A stretch of 37,262 bases of DNA, taken from positions 1 through 37,262 of the forward strand of contig JAEOTQ010000134.1 in the NCBI GenBank assembly GCA_016839785.1. Direction: 5' to 3'. The notes under the pieces were generated by a model. That model was not told where the DNA came from and did not search any database. It worked only from the letters and a program-made list of their open reading frames with translations. Below are positions 17,288 to 26,100 of this stretch, one piece after another. Position 1 is the stretch's first letter. Every line of letters begins with the position of its first letter. The translations under genes and the position numbers were made by a program. This DNA is from Candidatus Hodarchaeota archaeon (lineage in GTDB: Archaea; Asgardarchaeota; Heimdallarchaeia; Hodarchaeales; Hodarchaeaceae).

Positions 17288-18319
17288 TCAAGTAACTGTC
17301 CAATTTTCATCTCCATTAACAATTTCCTGCAATGGTTTTGTGACAGTATTTTTTGCCTCTTCCATTTGGGCATCAAGTAGGTCATTATACGTTGGTTTCT
17401 GAATAGCTCTGAATATCCCAATCGGTTCAGGAAATTCAGGGTAGCGCATTCGTGATAAAAAGAATGCAAGAGTTGACTCTTGTGCATTTTCATCATGATG
17501 TAATAGATCGGATTCATCAAACCCAGCTTGTTTAAAATTAATAACTTTTGGAGTAAGTCCGTGAAGAAAGATTCCTTTCTCTTGATCACGTCCGAATTTC
17601 ATAGGTTTTCCATGTTCCAATTCAAAAACGTTATCATAACGCATTTCTTTATCAGTTGCATAACGAAAAGCTCCATCATTGAATATTACACAATTCTGAT
17701 AAATTTCAACAAAACTCACTCCTTTGTGTTCGGCTGCTCGACGGAGGACTTCTTGCATATGATCGGGATATTGAAATATTGTTCGTGCTATGAATGTTGC
17801 TTCTGCTCCTAATGCCCAAGAAATTGGATTTACAGGATAATCTATTGATCCTGTTGGTGATGACTTCGTCCGTTTAGATTGTTTAGTAGTAGGGGAGTAT
17901 TGACCTTTGGTGAGACCATAAATCTGATTATTAAACAGAAGAATCTTGATATCCACATTTCTCCTTATGGCATGCATTAAGTGATTCCCTCCAATGGATA
18001 ACCCATCACCATCACCCGTCACTACCCATACTGATAGATCAGGTCTACTACATTTAAGTCCTGTAGCAATCGTTGGGGCTCTACCATGAATCGTGTGCAT
18101 ACCATACGTGTCCATATAGTAGGGAAACCGACTACTACATCCAATACCACTAATTACTACAAAATCTTCTTTGGGTATACCAAGTGTGGGAAGGACTCGT
18201 TTGAGGTTCGCTAAAATGGCATAATCCCCACAACCAGGGCACCATCGTACATCAAAACCAGAGTCGAAATCTTTCGGAGATAAAACAGGTGAGGGAAGAG
18301 GATTCTCTCTTTCAGTCAT
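17288..18319 (-). CDS. korB: 2-oxoacid:ferredoxin oxidoreductase, beta subunit
   Basis: About 343 residues. It binds thiamine diphosphate and an Fe-S cluster. Key parts are RWCPGCGDYAIL, the CSSRFPYY block, HTIHGRAPTIATGLK and the cofactor loop VTGDGDGLSIGGNHLMHAIR. These match the two-subunit 2-oxoglutarate/2-oxoacid type (KorB, OFOR). ATG at 18319 is taken because GGAGG lies about ten bases upstream; TTG 18334 is a frame extension. The first eight bases overlap the korA end (ATGACTGA), a translational coupling. Reaction: 2-oxoacid + CoA + oxidised ferredoxin to acyl-CoA + CO2 + reduced ferredoxin. 2-oxoglutarate is the likelier substrate but pyruvate cannot be excluded. Confidence 0.9.
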   Translation of the reverse strand: MTERENPLPSPVLSPKDFDSGFDVRWCPGCGDYAILANLKRVLPTLGIPKEDFVVISGIGCSSRFPYYMDTYGMHTIHGRAPTIATGLKCSRPDLSVWVVTGDGDGLSIGGNHLMHAIRRNVDIKILLFNNQIYGLTKGQYSPTTKQSKRTKSSPTGSIDYPVNPISWALGAEATFIARTIFQYPDHMQEVLRRAAEHKGVSFVEIYQNCVIFNDGAFRYATDKEMRYDNVFELEHGKPMKFGRDQEKGIFLHGLTPKVINFKQAGFDESDLLHHDENAQESTLAFFLSRMRYPEFPEPIGIFRAIQKPTYNDLLDAQMEEAKNTVTKPLQEIVNGDENWTVT

Positions 18320-20213
18320 GTTCAATTCCTCCAATTATATTTTTAATTACCGTTTCTATCTCCTCAACATGAAAGGGCTTACCTTGCACTTTAGTTAGGC
18401 TTTCTGCGATGATTGAGAATCGAGCTTGAATAATGAAATGCAATTGTCCGTTATTCAATTCAGGAATGAGAATCTGTTTATAAGAACTTAAAATCTTTCC
18501 CAAGTTTGCTGGTAATGGATTTAAAAATCGAAGATTAGTATCTGCTACTGAAAACCCTTCTTTTCGTAAGTTTTCACTTGCTGTATGAGCTGCACCGTAA
18601 GTAGATCCCCATGATAACACTAGAATATCTCCTTTGGAAGGGCCTTCTACCACTTGAGAGGGTATCTCTTTCCCGATTCCTGAAACTTTTTGCTCTCTGA
18701 GATTGACCATCTTTTCATGATTCACAGGATCATAGCTCACATTACCAGTAATTATCTCTTTTTCCAATCCTCCAATTCTATGTTCTAATCCCTTAGTTCC
18801 CGGTACTACATAGGGCCTTGCAAGGTTCTCATCTCTTGTATAAGGAGTAAATCTCCCATCAGATCCCATAGAACTCTTTCTGGGATTGTTGATTTCGATA
18901 GGTGAAAGCTTGCTAAGATTGGGTATTTTCCAAGGGTCGATATTATTTGCTAAATATGCATCAGACAAGAGGACTACTGGAGTCATATATTTGATTGCAA
19001 TCCTAACAGCTTTTATGGCAAGTTTAAAACAATCCCCTGGAGTTTGCGGTGCAAAAACGGGGAGTGGTGATTCTCCGTTTCTTCCAAATAGAACTTGAAG
19101 AAGATCACTCTGTTCAGGCTTTGTTGGCATTCCTGTACTTGGTCCAGCGCGTTGTACATTGACCAATATTAACGGAAGTTCAGTAATTACCGCAAGTCCA
19201 AGAGCTTCACTCATTAATGCCAATCCAGGACCTGAGGTGCCAGTTACTCCAATACTACCCCCAAAAGAAGCTCCAATTATGGAACCTATAGCCGCAATTT
19301 CATCTTCAGCTTGAAAGGTCTTAACTCCATATCCCCTTAGTCTAACTAGTTCGTGTAATAAATCACTAGCGGGAGTAATAGGATAAGCACCAAAAAATAA
19401 TTCTCGGTTGGCCAATTGAGATGCGGTAGCTAGTCCTAAAGCTAGTGCTTGTGACCCTGAAATATACCTATACAAGCCTGGTTTCATTTCTGCTTTTGGA
19501 ACCGTATATTGTACTGATAGAAACTCATTAGTCTCCCCAAAATAATATCCTGCCTTGAGGGTCTTCGCATTAGCTTTTACAATGGCAGGACGATTACTAA
19601 ATTTCTTTTCAATCCATTTTATGGTGGAATCGAGTGGTCTTGCATAAAGCCAGGAAATTAATCCCAACGCAAAGAAATTACGTGTTAAGTTTATTTGTTT
19701 ACTAGATATTCCTTCGATTGAACTTACAGCTTCTTTATTTAATTTTGTAATATTTACAGGAAATACGCGAAAATTACTTAATGTTCCGTCGTCTAGTGGA
19801 CTAATGGAGTAACCAGCTTTGGACAGAGCTCTTGGCGTAAATGAGTCTTGATTTATTATCAAAATCCCTGTTGATTTTAAATCCTCAATATTAACGCGAA
19901 GTGCAGCTGGATTCATAGCCACAAGAGTATCAAGTTTGTCTCCAGGAGTATAAATCTCTGTGGATGAGAAGTGAATTTGAAAACCAGAAACCCCAGCTAA
20001 AGTTCCTTGAGGTGCTCGTATCTCTGCTGGATAGTCAGGAAAGGTAGAAACGTCATTTCCTAACATAACAGAGGCGGAAGTAAATTTTAGTCCTGCCAGC
20101 TGCATTCCATCCCCGCTATCCCCTGCTAAACGAATGACAACTCTTTCCAGTTCTTCTATAGACTTTTTATTGGGAGTTTTTTTTCTCTTTTCGAGTTTTT
20201 GAACTTCTTCCAT
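18312..20213 (-). CDS. korA: 2-oxoacid:ferredoxin oxidoreductase, fused gamma-alpha subunit
   Basis: 633 residues. The N-terminal third (about 25-210) is the gamma domain (RLAGDSGDGMQLAG, STFPDYPAEIRAPQGTLAGV). The rest is the alpha pyrimidine-binding domain with FFGAYPITPASDLLHEL, FQAEDEIAAIG, GVTGTSGPGLALMSEALGLA and GPSTGMPTKPEQSDL. The YPITP motif is characteristic of 2-oxoacid oxidoreductases of the fused two-subunit kind. In this kind no separate delta ferredoxin subunit is needed. With korB it forms an alpha-beta heterodimer. It is preceded by a CBS gene at 20264 with a 50-base gap. GAGGTC about ten bases before ATG 20213 is a plausible ribosome site. Confidence 0.92.
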   Translation of the reverse strand: MEEVQKLEKRKKTPNKKSIEELERVVIRLAGDSGDGMQLAGLKFTSASVMLGNDVSTFPDYPAEIRAPQGTLAGVSGFQIHFSSTEIYTPGDKLDTLVAMNPAALRVNIEDLKSTGILIINQDSFTPRALSKAGYSISPLDDGTLSNFRVFPVNITKLNKEAVSSIEGISSKQINLTRNFFALGLISWLYARPLDSTIKWIEKKFSNRPAIVKANAKTLKAGYYFGETNEFLSVQYTVPKAEMKPGLYRYISGSQALALGLATASQLANRELFFGAYPITPASDLLHELVRLRGYGVKTFQAEDEIAAIGSIIGASFGGSIGVTGTSGPGLALMSEALGLAVITELPLILVNVQRAGPSTGMPTKPEQSDLLQVLFGRNGESPLPVFAPQTPGDCFKLAIKAVRIAIKYMTPVVLLSDAYLANNIDPWKIPNLSKLSPIEINNPRKSSMGSDGRFTPYTRDENLARPYVVPGTKGLEHRIGGLEKEIITGNVSYDPVNHEKMVNLREQKVSGIGKEIPSQVVEGPSKGDILVLSWGSTYGAAHTASENLRKEGFSVADTNLRFLNPLPANLGKILSSYKQILIPELNNGQLHFIIQARFSIIAESLTKVQGKPFHVEEIETVIKNIIGGIEHD

Positions 20214-20263
20214 TAATTGACCTCATTAGATGATTACAAAAACTGATTCATTTACAAATGAAA

Positions 20264-20740
20264 CTAAGCTCCTTCTCTCTTATCCTGTGTTGGTTGTGCA
20301 GGCTTAAGAGTATGAACACTTTCAGCAAAATATTCTACCAAATAGTGTATGAAATCTCGCGCAGATACTATACCGACTAGTTTACCTTCATCTAGTATTG
20401 GTAAATGCATAAATGTATTCTTATACAAAGTTAATGCAATCTGAGCAATGGATTCTCTGCATTCTATAGTATTGTAGTCCGTATTCATAACAGTCTTTGC
20501 TAAGGCATTCTCATCTAGAGTTCCTGAACCAATGTAGCGAAGAATATCACGCTCAGTGATGATACCCTTTAGTTTTTGTGCTTCATCTAATATACAAACA
20601 TAACTAGACCATTGGGATCTTAAAGCATCAATAGCATCTCTTATTGTCGCAGATTCAGGTAGTGCGTTGAGTTCGGAACGAATAAGTCTTTTACAATCAT
20701 CTTTTCGGAAAATCGAGATAAGATAGTCTTCTTGAGGCAT
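20264..20740 (-). CDS. CBS-domain pair protein
   Basis: 158 residues made almost entirely of two CBS domains (about 22-82 and 85-145): ATIRDAIDALRSQWSSYVCI with GIITERDILRYIG, then SIAQIALTLYKNTFMHLPIL with GIVSARDFIHYLV. No DNA-binding or enzymatic domain is fused. First gene of the CBS-korA-korB-CBS series. Binding of AMP/ATP and control of the ferredoxin oxidoreductase are suggested by family and position. Confidence 0.85.
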   Translation of the reverse strand: MPQEDYLISIFRKDDCKRLIRSELNALPESATIRDAIDALRSQWSSYVCILDEAQKLKGIITERDILRYIGSGTLDENALAKTVMNTDYNTIECRESIAQIALTLYKNTFMHLPILDEGKLVGIVSARDFIHYLVEYFAESVHTLKPAQPTQDKREGA

Positions 20741-20916
20741 TTTAATTCACTAAATTTATTATTAGATTGGATTATTCACGAATTTCTTAGTTATTCCTAG
20801 TAAATTAAACTTATTTCGTAAACCAGAGGAATGAATGAGGAACAGAAACTCAAATCTGTAAATGAACTATCCTAATCATAAATCTTTTTTTCCGAAAAGA
20901 GTTATCGAAGAAAAAC

Positions 20917-21582
20917 TCAAGTTATTAAAGGCTGAGGTGGATGTTTTTGTAATTTAACAGCTAGAAGTATAAATATTTCATATAAAAAAGATCCTAGATA
21001 AAAAGAGGAGTAGAATATAATCACTGAAGCAATGGCGGCGAATAAAAAAGAAAATTGAGGTGTAGGGTAGGGAAGATTGATTAAATCGTGAAGAAATATC
21101 CAAGCTCTAAATCCATCAGTGACTGCTCCTTCTGAAGGATAAGTGGGAAACATGTTCGGGAGATCACATAGCAATCCAAACAGGGCATATTTTTGAAAAT
21201 AAGGACTTATTTCCTTATTTTTACGCCTCATGATTATAATTCCTACAATAGTAGTCAGAATTACAGCCAGAGATCCTGACATCAACAGTAAAATTGCTTC
21301 CCAGCATATTTCAAACCCTCCGAGCGTTACACATCCGCATTTTAATCCTTCATTGAACGTTAATATTTTAATTTGAGGATTTTGATCTGGAAAGAAAAGC
21401 ATAGCCACAATAAAGTGACCTAGTTCATGGATTAGGGTGATGGGGAAATAAATAATGTTAAACATGATTGCGATTGCTGAAGAACTTATAACTAAAAGGG
21501 GTAAAATGAGAGCAAAAAGGAAAGAGAATAGAAAACTGACTCGGTGATCTTTGAAATTGACTTCATTTTCCCTGATAAACAC
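20917..21582 (-). CDS. M50-like membrane zinc metalloprotease
   Basis: 221 residues with about five hydrophobic helices. The second hydrophobic segment carries HELGH, the zinc site of M50/site-2 proteases, and the later FPTYPSEGAVTDG segment looks like the third ligand region (N/P-x-x-x-DG pattern of M50). An extra CGCVTLGG stretch follows the zinc helix. No PDZ domain is present. Start is GTG at 21582. A TATA-like element about 30 bases upstream suggests a nearly leaderless mRNA. It may cleave membrane-bound regulators or signal peptides; alternatively it is an inactive homolog with another role. Confidence in catalysis is moderate. Confidence 0.68.
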   Translation of the reverse strand: MFIRENEVNFKDHRVSFLFSFLFALILPLLVISSSAIAIMFNIIYFPITLIHELGHFIVAMLFFPDQNPQIKILTFNEGLKCGCVTLGGFEICWEAILLLMSGSLAVILTTIVGIIIMRRKNKEISPYFQKYALFGLLCDLPNMFPTYPSEGAVTDGFRAWIFLHDLINLPYPTPQFSFLFAAIASVIIFYSSFYLGSFLYEIFILLAVKLQKHPPQPLIT

Positions 21583-21612
21583 AATAAATCATTTAATAAT
21601 TGGAAAATGGTG

Positions 21613-21621
21613 CTATATAAG
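21613..21621 (-). promoter_or_regulatory. TATA-like box before the M50-like gene
   Basis: On the minus strand CTTATATAGC lies about 30 bases before the GTG at 21582. This spacing predicts a start of transcription at or within a few bases of the start codon. Confidence 0.5.
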
Positions 21622-21756
21622 GGCTACGGGTTTTTTATCCATTTTTAATACTTTAAACATAAAATACTTACAAAAGTTACAAGTGAAGGTGATTTTACAC
21701 TGACGTTTTGTGAAATTCACTCAACCGCCAATTAAAAACAATCATAATCCCATCCT

Positions 21757-21768
21757 AAAAATAAAAAA
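21757..21768 (-). terminator. U-rich tract after the cytochrome b gene
   Basis: On the minus strand CTTTTTTATTTTTAG begins about 30 bases past the stop at 21799. It has no convincing hairpin, so it fits a classical archaeal oligo-T terminator. Confidence 0.4.
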
Positions 21769-21798
21769 GGGAAAATTTTAACTGGGGAGAAGTCTTTC

Positions 21799-22521
21799 CT
21801 AAGATTTTTTCAAATGAATTTTTTCTTTCCCAGTTATCATACCTCGTAATCGTTCTCGGTTTTGAGGTATAATTGCGAAATAGAAATGAACCATTGTAGT
21901 GGTTAGGAAATATAAGAATATTAGAAAATGAACAAGACGAATATCAATTGCAAACCATCCTAATGGAAGTAAAATTAAATTAAAGATGTCTACAATAATA
22001 CTTGGCACATGACCTGCATTTGACTGTTCTGAAAGTACTACACCAGTTACACCCATCCCAAAAATTGCAATAAGGTTAGATAAAGACAAAACTTTCTGCG
22101 CTGGATGGTATTTCATAATGTATTTTTTCTTGTCGACATTGTAGTAGTCATAGTGAGGATATTTTGAATCTGGCAGAATTCTGATATAACAGAGGAATAT
22201 TATAAACATATCAAGAAAATCTCGGGGAGTAGGTATTAATTCTCCGTATTTCTTAAATCTAATGACGATTGCTGGAAAAACTATAAGATCCCAAAAACCT
22301 ATGAAAACTCCAAATATCACATGAAATAATCGTGTATCACTATAATCTCCAAGAAAATACATTCCAAGAAATAGCTCTAGGCCTGTAAATAAGAAAAATA
22401 TCATGAGAACGACATGAATCCAATGGTGGATTCGTTGCGAACGTTTATATCTCTCTACACTAAGGATTTGTTCCGTTTCAATTGCCTTCGGTTTGGAAGT
22501 CTCTGATTTAGTTTCTGCCAT
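21799..22521 (-). CDS. Membrane cytochrome b subunit (b561/FdnI/HydC-like)
   Basis: About 240 residues. After a short soluble start come four to five transmembrane helices with well-placed histidines: RIHHWIHVVLM in helix 1, LFHVIFGVF in helix 2, and LVHFLIFLYFL...MVHFYFAI in the last helices. This is the pattern of diheme cytochromes b that pass electrons between quinones and periplasmic oxidoreductases (Ni-hydrogenase/formate dehydrogenase b-type subunit). A central loop (about 125-155) is rich in Tyr/Lys. ATG at 22521 is chosen because AAGGAG lies about ten bases upstream; the frame extends to TTG 22608. The DOMON-like gene ends 118 bases upstream on the same strand and is the probable partner. 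Confidence 0.83.
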   Translation of the reverse strand: MAETKSETSKPKAIETEQILSVERYKRSQRIHHWIHVVLMIFFLFTGLELFLGMYFLGDYSDTRLFHVIFGVFIGFWDLIVFPAIVIRFKKYGELIPTPRDFLDMFIIFLCYIRILPDSKYPHYDYYNVDKKKYIMKYHPAQKVLSLSNLIAIFGMGVTGVVLSEQSNAGHVPSIIVDIFNLILLPLGWFAIDIRLVHFLIFLYFLTTTMVHFYFAIIPQNRERLRGMITGKEKIHLKKS

Positions 22522-22639
22522 TAAAATTAGCTCCTTACTTATATGGAAATAGGTTTTTAGCTTTTCTACTAAAACTTTGTTTTCAGTGTTATCAGGTAAC
22601 TTATTCAATTCCCTGATGTGATCCGATATTCTCCTCTAC

Positions 22640-23515
22640 TTATTTTGAGGAGAACGTTTCTCTCCAACGTTCCATAAACGATGGTGGATTGTGATCATTG
22701 TCAACTATTCGCGTATACTTATGTTCAATAGGACTGGAGACCACACGACGGAAGGCATGAAAACCAATGAAGACTAATATACCAACTGGAGTAACACCAA
22801 GTAAGATGAATTTTATTTGTCCTAAATTGGCTCCTACAGGGATATCTACATCTGGATCAGCTGAACCTTCTCCAAGAAGTTTATCTGTAATCAGGAGATA
22901 GAAATCTTCGTGAAACCCGATATGATCATCTTTCGATGCGAATTGCATCATATTTAAACTTCCATTGTAGAATGCGATGTCAAATCCATCTGTATCCCCA
23001 GTTTCGAATGGTCTTACTACCTCAAGATAAACAAGGCTACTATCAAAGATTTCTTCAGTGGAAATGTCCATCTGAACATCGTTATCTGGCATTACAGTTC
23101 CAACGAATTGAATATCTCTGGCTTCTATTTGATCAGGATTTTGATTAACATAAAAACTCCATCCGTCATTAAGATTAGCCATACAGACTTCGGGTTCGGG
23201 CTCAAACTCTATTGAGACCCAGTCATTACTTTGAGGGTATACAATCAATGAAAACAAGTGAGTTTCGTTATTTGCAAATTTTACAAATCCTCCTTCTCCA
23301 AACTCTGAAATATTTTGATAACTAGTAATTTCTGACCAAAATGATTCTACTTGACCATTGTTTAGGATCAAACTCGTATTAACATTCGGTGCAACAAATC
23401 CTCTTGCGGATTGAGTAACTGCAGTTGTGCTTCCTAAAACACTGGTTCCGATAAAACCTGCTGAAAGGAAGATGATAAACATAATCATAATAAATTTAAT
23501 TCTGGTGATTTTCAT
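22640..23515 (-). CDS. Secreted DOMON/ethylbenzene-dehydrogenase-gamma-like heme protein with C-terminal anchor
   Basis: 291 residues. A signal helix (about 5-30) is followed by a beta-rich domain (about 40-215) with the order seen in DOMON-type b-heme sandwiches and the ethylbenzene dehydrogenase gamma-like family: FWSEITSY, GFVKFANNETHLFSLIVYP, WVSIEFEPEPEVCMANLNDG, STEEIFDSSLVYLEVVRPF and DGFDIAFYNGSLNMMQFAS. Met and His candidates for heme binding occur in the last part. A transmembrane helix (about 237-258) leaves a short basic cytoplasmic tail. It is directly upstream of the cytochrome b gene, so the two probably form a membrane electron-transfer unit. Heme binding is inferred by fold pattern. 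Confidence 0.65.
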   Translation of the reverse strand: MKITRIKFIMIMFIIFLSAGFIGTSVLGSTTAVTQSARGFVAPNVNTSLILNNGQVESFWSEITSYQNISEFGEGGFVKFANNETHLFSLIVYPQSNDWVSIEFEPEPEVCMANLNDGWSFYVNQNPDQIEARDIQFVGTVMPDNDVQMDISTEEIFDSSLVYLEVVRPFETGDTDGFDIAFYNGSLNMMQFASKDDHIGFHEDFYLLITDKLLGEGSADPDVDIPVGANLGQIKFILLGVTPVGILVFIGFHAFRRVVSSPIEHKYTRIVDNDHNPPSFMERWRETFSSK

Positions 23516-23539
23516 TTCATTAACACTCTTCGCGTATTA

Positions 23540-23740
23540 TCACTTTTTATGTAATTTTTTTCTTTTAGAGGAATAATTAGCTTCTTCTGGATTGCGTCTT
23601 TTTGTTTCTGTCGCAAGAGTATTCTCAAAGCGATTTTTATTGTCCAAAGTGTTAGTTTTACCATACTCTAATTCGGTCTCGTTCAGAAACTCGAGTTAGC
23701 GTTGTGTCTTCACTGTATTACCGCCGATAAAGACGCGCAT
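23540..23740 (-). pseudogene. Possible decayed short ORF with one in-frame stop
   Basis: From ATG at 23740 the minus strand reads MRVFIGGNTVKTQR, then TAA (23696-23698), then 51 more open codons rich in Glu, Lys, Asn and Thr (beginning LEFLNETELEYG) to a TGA at 23540. The second part has a natural protein-like composition but no start codon. It lies just upstream of the DOMON-like gene. It may be a remnant or chance. Confidence 0.22.
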
Positions 23741-24043
23741 GTTTTCTTGAATACAATAAAATAAACAATTGTTACAGTTAAAATATTTTTCTATGTTTTT
23801 TAACTAAAAAGTTACAAAATATACAAAAAATACATCAGAAAAGGGAAATAATTCAAGAAATACCAAATCATATTGACTGAGATTTCTAAGAGTGGTTTAT
23901 CTACTTGAGGAAGTACTCAAAGGAGAATAAAATCAGGCAAAACCGAGACTAAACGCACAAAGAATTAAAATATTTTTCATTACAGTGATCTAGTGAATAT
24001 AGCGGAGTAAAGGCACAAAAACTAAGGAAAAAAATGAGTTAAT
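23741..24043. other. AT-rich gene-free stretch
   Basis: No open frame with coding character, no tRNA-like fold and no clear repeat was found between the possible remnant and the regulator gene's end. Several A/T runs, including ATACAAAAAATACA near 23820, dominate. Promoters for the DOMON/cytochrome b pair may lie at its lower end. Confidence 0.4.
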
Positions 24044-24811
24044 CTATACTTTTCCTTTAAAATCGTTCTTTTTTATCCGATATAAACAGCACTCATCACC
24101 TTCGCGGATACACTTTTCTTTAACCGCATGAGCTCCAATTAATTCACTTACGATTGATTCATCGACTGTACAGGCAAGAGAATTTTCTTTTGCAACACCG
24201 AATATAAGGCAATTGTAATTTTTTAGGGCAAAAGAAACATCATCCTCTAATACTTCAGGAAATTTACCATACATTCGATATACTTTGACAACACTTTGTA
24301 AACGATCTCTCAAAGATTCATATGATCCTCCAGGTTCAATATTTTCTTTGATTGCTGGTTGTACTTCACTAGCAATTTGTTTTCCTACTTCTCGAAGCAG
24401 TTCAATTGTTGCTTCAGTACCAATTCTTTCCTGCACCTCTGCTAGTAGTTTGATTGAAAAATCGCGATATTGTTTAGGAAATTCCTCAATGGCATCTGGA
24501 TGTAAGGAATAAAGAATAGCAGGACGGCCAGTTGTGCTTTTCTGAGTAGTACGGATCACTAAGCCTTCTTTTTCTAGGATTATTAGATATTGGCGAGTAG
24601 CATTTATACTGATCTTGAGGTAATCAGCAATTTCTTTCACAGTACATGATTCTTCAGCGGTAGACCCACTGAGTAATAAGTATTGCAAAATCTTATCTTT
24701 TGAGGATGCAGTTGTTCCTGTTTCCAAATTTAAAAGGACCCTTTTTTTAGTTCGAGATATTGTGGAGTAATATAATTGTAGACACTGATTAGTCAAAAAA
24801 AACGCTTTCAA
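24044..24811 (-). CDS. SufR-like winged-helix regulator with C-terminal cysteine cluster
   Basis: 255 residues of the COG2345/SufR type. A winged-helix DNA-binding domain spans about 38-105 (ESCTVKEIADYLKISINATR with recognition helix, then TTGRPAILYSLH wing). A helical linker follows. The C-terminal domain holds Cys201, Cys214, Cys234, Cys241 and Cys242, the last in ECCLYRI, a layout resembling the Fe-S-binding domain of SufR; the first pair has a CX12C spacing. It should repress or activate depending on Fe-S status. Start is TTG 24811, with an in-frame TAG three codons upstream. It is divergent from the ccmCDAB operon across 337 bases, so it is the natural candidate regulator of cytochrome c maturation. 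Confidence 0.8.
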   Translation of the reverse strand: MKAFFLTNQCLQLYYSTISRTKKRVLLNLETGTTASSKDKILQYLLLSGSTAEESCTVKEIADYLKISINATRQYLIILEKEGLVIRTTQKSTTGRPAILYSLHPDAIEEFPKQYRDFSIKLLAEVQERIGTEATIELLREVGKQIASEVQPAIKENIEPGGSYESLRDRLQSVVKVYRMYGKFPEVLEDDVSFALKNYNCLIFGVAKENSLACTVDESIVSELIGAHAVKEKCIREGDECCLYRIKKNDFKGKV

Positions 24812-25148
24812 TGTCTTCTATGTATTAATAAGTATTAATGGTTTTTAAGTTTTTAATTTATTTCATATACATTATATATTAGTCCTTCAACTTTGAGGAG
24901 GATTTTCTTACTACAGATACTAACATGTATCAACTAAAGGTTTCATTTTCTTGAAGATCTTGAACATTGATCCGTCTTTAATATGAGAATTTGCAATCTA
25001 CAATGTTTACAATTGTGAATCTCCTTTTGGGAAGGATAATATTTTCATACGAGAAAGACTTACAAAAGTATAGCTAGGGCTCATTGAAATCGAAGATATA
25101 GATTATTTGCAGGTAAAAAATCTTTAGGCTACTGAAGAATCAATATAA
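24812..25148. promoter_or_regulatory. Divergent intergenic region between the regulator and ccmC
   Basis: 337 bases with no convincing gene. It holds an exact direct repeat (TATTAAT at 24823-24829 and 24833-24839) close to the regulator start, an AT-rich TATA-like stretch at 24866-24881, and a Shine-Dalgarno-like GAGGAGG at 24895-24901 with only tiny ORFs after it (nine and eleven codons; the latter reads MRICNLQCLQL). A long leader for ccmC is possible. Confidence 0.4.
24823..24839. repeat. Direct repeat TATTAAT, candidate operator
   Basis: Two exact 7-base copies separated by AAG, centre-to-centre ten bases (one helix turn), 12 bases upstream of the regulator's TTG start. The spacing suits a dimeric winged-helix protein acting on its own gene. 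AT-richness makes chance possible. Confidence 0.3.
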
Positions 25149-25850
25149 ATGAGAGATCTATTCATGTTACCCGAGAATGTCCGAAATAACGAAAAATGGA
25201 TTATTTTTACACTTCTTACTGGCTTCTTAATTTTTAACTTCTATATGGTTTTCATCTCAATAAAATCATTTGCAGGATTCACTGTAAGTGGTCATCCTGT
25301 ATTTTTGATGGTTCCTTTTGCCTTTGCAACATACGTATGTTTTGGATTAACTTTGTTTAGTGGAATTCTCTACTTAGTTTGGAGAAGAGATCAAAAACTT
25401 GACCTTATATTGTTATCCAGTGCTCAAGTAGGTGTTGTGCTCGGAGCTATCACAATTATCATTGGAATGATCTGGGCAAAAGTAGAATGGGGAGCATTCT
25501 GGGATTGGAATCCTCGTGAAACCATAACACTTGTAATGTGGTTAGTGTATGTGGGCTTGCTAATATTTCGTGACATGTTAGAAGTAGATAGTCATGAAAG
25601 ACGAGCGACCATCTCTGCAATTTTTGGAATCCTTGCTTTCGTATCAGTTCCTCTCTCATACGTGATTGTAGGAATTATTCACCCAAACCCTCCTGAAATG
25701 TCTTATAGTACGGGTGCTGGAATGTTTTTAATGATAAACTTCGTTTTTATCGGTGGATTTGCATTATATCTGATTTTTCAGGCATATCGTTTGAATAAGA
25801 TCGATTTCGAATTGCAAAAGATAAGAAAGGTTAGAATGGAGGAAGCTTAA
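25149..25850 (+). CDS. ccmC: CcmC-type heme export/handling membrane protein
   Basis: 233 residues with six transmembrane helices. The tryptophan-rich motif is VEWGAFWDWNPRETITLVMW, matching the WWD domain of CcmC/CcsA that presents heme on the outside. A conserved His lies in the preceding helix region (GHPVFLM) and another in VGIIHPNPP, the positions of heme axial ligands. First gene of ccmC-ccmD-ccmA-ccmB. ATG 25149 is used; ATG 25164 is an alternative. Works with CcmAB and the heme lyase CcmF at the other end of the window. Confidence 0.9.
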   Translation: MRDLFMLPENVRNNEKWIIFTLLTGFLIFNFYMVFISIKSFAGFTVSGHPVFLMVPFAFATYVCFGLTLFSGILYLVWRRDQKLDLILLSSAQVGVVLGAITIIIGMIWAKVEWGAFWDWNPRETITLVMWLVYVGLLIFRDMLEVDSHERRATISAIFGILAFVSVPLSYVIVGIIHPNPPEMSYSTGAGMFLMINFVFIGGFALYLIFQAYRLNKIDFELQKIRKVRMEEA

Positions 25851-25883
25851 CTTATAGTATTTGATTAAAATGGAGGAAATACC

Positions 25884-26039
25884 ATGGCAGATATATTTGA
25901 TGAATTATTAGGATCAGAGTTAAATCTGATGTTTTTCATTTCTGTAACAGTTTGGCTGATTATTTTTTTGTATCTACTATATACTAACGATCGAGTAAAG
26001 AAGCTAGAACTAGAACTTGAGAGTCTTAAAGACGATTAA
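25884..26039 (+). CDS. ccmD: CcmD-like small membrane protein
   Basis: 51 residues, too short to be noticed easily. It has one transmembrane helix (MFFISVTVWLIIFLYLLYTN) followed by a charged tail KKLELELESLKDD, the layout of CcmD, which stabilises the CcmABC heme-release complex. TGGAGGAA lies seven bases before ATG 25884. It sits between ccmC and ccmA, its normal place in bacterial ccm operons. The sequence of CcmD is poorly conserved, so the name rests on size, topology and position. Confidence 0.8.
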   Translation: MADIFDELLGSELNLMFFISVTVWLIIFLYLLYTNDRVKKLELELESLKDD

Positions 26040-26100
26040 CAATCCCTTAACAAAATGTAATATTAGTTACTCGTTACGAATTAATCCTTGAGTGTCTGAA

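Noticed and set aside
25022..25148. Tiny leader peptide MRICNLQCLQL or riboswitch before ccmC
   Set aside because: The peptide start lacks a ribosome site and I could not fold a convincing conserved riboswitch; kept only as part of the intergenic note.
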